From the NCBI GenBank assembly GCA_003224135.1, contig QHYO01000103.1, forward strand, positions 1-7,294: 7,294 nt of DNA, in the 5' to 3' direction. The DNA is from Acidobacteriota bacterium. Lineage in GTDB: Bacteria > Acidobacteriota > Terriglobia > Acidiferrales > UBA7541. A model generated the notes under the pieces. That model had not been told where the DNA came from, made no database searches, and worked only from the letters and a program-made list of their open reading frames with translations. A program made the position numbers and the translations under genes. This document shows positions 5,956 to 7,294 of this stretch, piece by piece. Positions within the stretch are counted from its first letter, which is position 1; each line of letters opens with the position of its first letter.

Positions 5956-6176
5956 TGACGAATCAAAAAAACGGGACATCTTGGGCGTTGACCGTGCTGT
6001 CAAATGAGGTGATACTTACTTTAGTATCTGGCGAAGGCCTGCAAGAAGGCCTCCAAGTTGTTCCGCTTCGACTCTGGAACGATATGGAAATTAAGGAGTT
6101 AGCGGCAACCGCGGGTCTCTGGGGGACTCGCGTCCTGCGAGGTATTTCGTTTTTTAATTGCTCTGGGGGAGCATAG
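5955..6176 (+). CDS. Hypothetical small ORF, 73 residues, directly before shc
   Basis: ATG at 5955 overlaps the stop of the previous gene by one base (TGATG), and the TAG at 6174-6176 abuts the shc ATG. This spacing is typical of coupled genes, though no Shine-Dalgarno is visible. The product resembles no family I know. It is not clearly membrane-bound; it has a hydrophobic stretch (about 10-26, ALTVLSNEVILTLVSGE) and an internal EGLQEGLQ from a 12-bp tandem duplication at 6033-6056. Codons look more AT-rich than in neighbours (many AAT, AAA, TTA, ATA and GTA). It is in the same frame as shc, separated only by that single TAG. It may be a genuine small protein, a remnant of a decayed gene, or spacer translated only for coupling. 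Confidence is limited accordingly. Confidence 0.4.
   Translation: MTNQKNGTSWALTVLSNEVILTLVSGEGLQEGLQVVPLRLWNDMEIKELAATAGLWGTRVLRGISFFNCSGGA
6033..6056 (+). repeat. 12-bp tandem duplication
   Basis: GAAGGCCTGCAA (6033-6044) is followed at once by GAAGGCCTCCAA (6045-6056), differing at one base. In the small ORF it encodes EGLQ twice. Being a multiple of three, it keeps that frame open. Confidence 0.8.
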
Positions 6177-7294
6177 ATGGCGTCACTCGTCAGAATGGGT
6201 GAGGAGTATTCGACTACCGCTGCGCCAGCGTCCTGGCGCGAGCAGGATTGGGCACAAAAACTTCCAGAAACGATCGAGCGTAGCGCGGAGCACTTGCTTT
6301 CTTTGCAGGTGCCAGACGGCTACTGGCAAGGCGAACTCGAAGCCGATTCCACGCTTGAATCGGACTATATTTACTACCTTTTTGTTCTTGGCAAAGCCGA
6401 TCCCGTCCGCATTGCGAAGCTAGCCAATTATGTTCGCAGCAAGCAGCTCGAAGACGGGGGCTGGAACCTCTATCCCGGCGGACCGTCCGAGCTCAATGCG
6501 ACTTGCAAGGCGTATTTCGCGCTGAAGCTTGCCGGCGACGACGCGAACGCCCCGCATCTGACGGCCGCGCGTGACACAATCCATCGCCTTGGCGGGCTGG
6601 AGCACACAAACTCCTATGTCCGCTTTTACCTTGCGCTCGTCGGAGCGCTGGGCTGGGAACTTGTTCCCGCGATTCCGCCGGAACTGATGCTTCTGCCAAA
6701 CTGGTTTTTCATCAACATTTACGAAATGTCTTCCTGGACGCGTGGCATCGTCATTCCGATGGCGATTTTGAGCGCGCTGCGGCCGGACTGGCGTTTGCCT
6801 GAACACGCGCGCGTGGATGAACTTTTTAAGGATCCTTCGCGCAAAGCGGCAGCATTTGACTGGGGCGACCAGTTCGTTTCCTGGAAGAATTTCTTTCTCG
6901 CGCTAGATCGCGCACTGAAGATCTATGAAAAATTGCCGTGGAAACCGCTGCGGCAGCGTGCGTTGCGAGAAGCGAAGCAGTGGATGCTCGCTCACCTCGA
7001 GCGGACCGAAGGCCTTGCGGCAATCTATCCTGCGATGATGAATTCAATTTTCGCGTTAATGGCGCTGGGCCACGGCCCGGACGATCCGCTGACGTGGCGG
7101 GAGATCAAGGAATTCTCTCGGTTCGAAATTGAGGATGCAGAGACGATTCGTTTGCAGCCGTGCGTTTCCCCGGTGTGGGACACCTGCATCGCGATGGTAG
7201 CGCTCGAAGAGGCCGGAGTGGTGCCCGATCATCCCGCGCTGGTGAAATCGGCGGAATGGATTCTTTCAAAGCAGATTCTTGGTCCCGGCGATTG
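6177..7294 (+). CDS. shc: Squalene-hopene cyclase, N-terminal 372 residues (cut by window edge)
   Basis: Shc cyclises squalene to hopene or hopanol, the first committed step of hopanoid synthesis, as a monotopic inner-membrane enzyme. The ATG at 6177 follows GGGGGAG (6165-6171) by five bases. The frame is open to the window edge, about 372 of roughly 630-680 residues. Visible family features are QW-type repeats (LLSLQVPDGYWQGEL at 40-54 and QLEDGGWNLYPGG at 90-102), a long squalene-cyclase block NSYVRFYLALVGALGWE (145-161), LLPNWFFINIYEMSSWTRG (172-190) and the cavity motif QPCVSPVWDT (327-336). The last bases read Gly-Asp-Trp, and the catalytic DxDD motif would lie just beyond the edge, so activity cannot be verified here. 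It sits at the end of the visible lipid A gene run with no gap from the preceding ORF, which implies co-expression of hopanoid and lipid A genes. It could be called hpnF in hopanoid-cluster naming. Confidence 0.95.
   Translation, partial: MASLVRMGEEYSTTAAPASWREQDWAQKLPETIERSAEHLLSLQVPDGYWQGELEADSTLESDYIYYLFVLGKADPVRIAKLANYVRSKQLEDGGWNLYPGGPSELNATCKAYFALKLAGDDANAPHLTAARDTIHRLGGLEHTNSYVRFYLALVGALGWELVPAIPPELMLLPNWFFINIYEMSSWTRGIVIPMAILSALRPDWRLPEHARVDELFKDPSRKAAAFDWGDQFVSWKNFFLALDRALKIYEKLPWKPLRQRALREAKQWMLAHLERTEGLAAIYPAMMNSIFALMALGHGPDDPLTWREIKEFSRFEIEDAETIRLQPCVSPVWDTCIAMVALEEAGVVPDHPALVKSAEWILSKQILGPGD

Overview
The window reads as a piece of chromosome from a Gram-negative, hopanoid-making bacterium of moderately high GC. 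Lipid A genes (lpxD and an LpxL/HtrB-type acyltransferase) sit with squalene-hopene cyclase. The partial acetyltransferase at the left edge and the overall gene flavour suggest an Acidobacteriota-like soil organism. That assignment is inference from recalled family resemblance, not a database match. I see no mobile element, CRISPR array, tRNA or rRNA.

Layout from left to right. (1) 1-320, minus strand: the N-terminal part of a GNAT acetyltransferase, cut by the window edge. (2) 321-547: a divergent intergenic region. (3) 548-1489, plus strand: an alpha/beta hydrolase with one N-terminal membrane segment and an Asn where the nucleophile Ser is expected. (4) 1451-3148, minus strand: an ArnT/PMT-type membrane glycosyltransferase, overlapping the hydrolase tail to tail by 39 bp. 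(5) 3149-3286: a divergent intergenic region with a tandem ~27-bp repeat. Each good copy supplies parts of a consensus-like sigma-70 promoter facing the glycosyltransferase. (6) 3287-7294, plus strand: a tightly packed run of five genes. These are an LpxL-type acyltransferase, lpxD, an unrecognised P-loop protein with a Cys cluster, a 73-residue hypothetical ORF, and squalene-hopene cyclase, which runs off the right edge before its catalytic DxDD motif.

How the genes work together. The right half looks like one envelope-lipid transcription unit. LpxD adds the N-linked hydroxyacyl chain during lipid A synthesis, the LpxL-type enzyme adds a late secondary chain, and Shc makes hopanoids, which order the outer membrane alongside lipid A. 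Spacing supports coupling: 46 bp between lpxL and lpxD with a good Shine-Dalgarno, a 14-bp overlap from lpxD to the P-loop gene, a TGATG overlap to the small ORF, and zero gap to shc. The divergent glycosyltransferase belongs to a superfamily that moves sugars from polyprenyl-phosphate donors, including onto lipid A, so it may be a functional neighbour.

No classical defence or mobile system is visible. The most novel elements are the uncharacterised P-loop/Cys protein and the small ORF between lpxD and shc, the repeated promoter, and the hydrolase with an altered nucleophile elbow.
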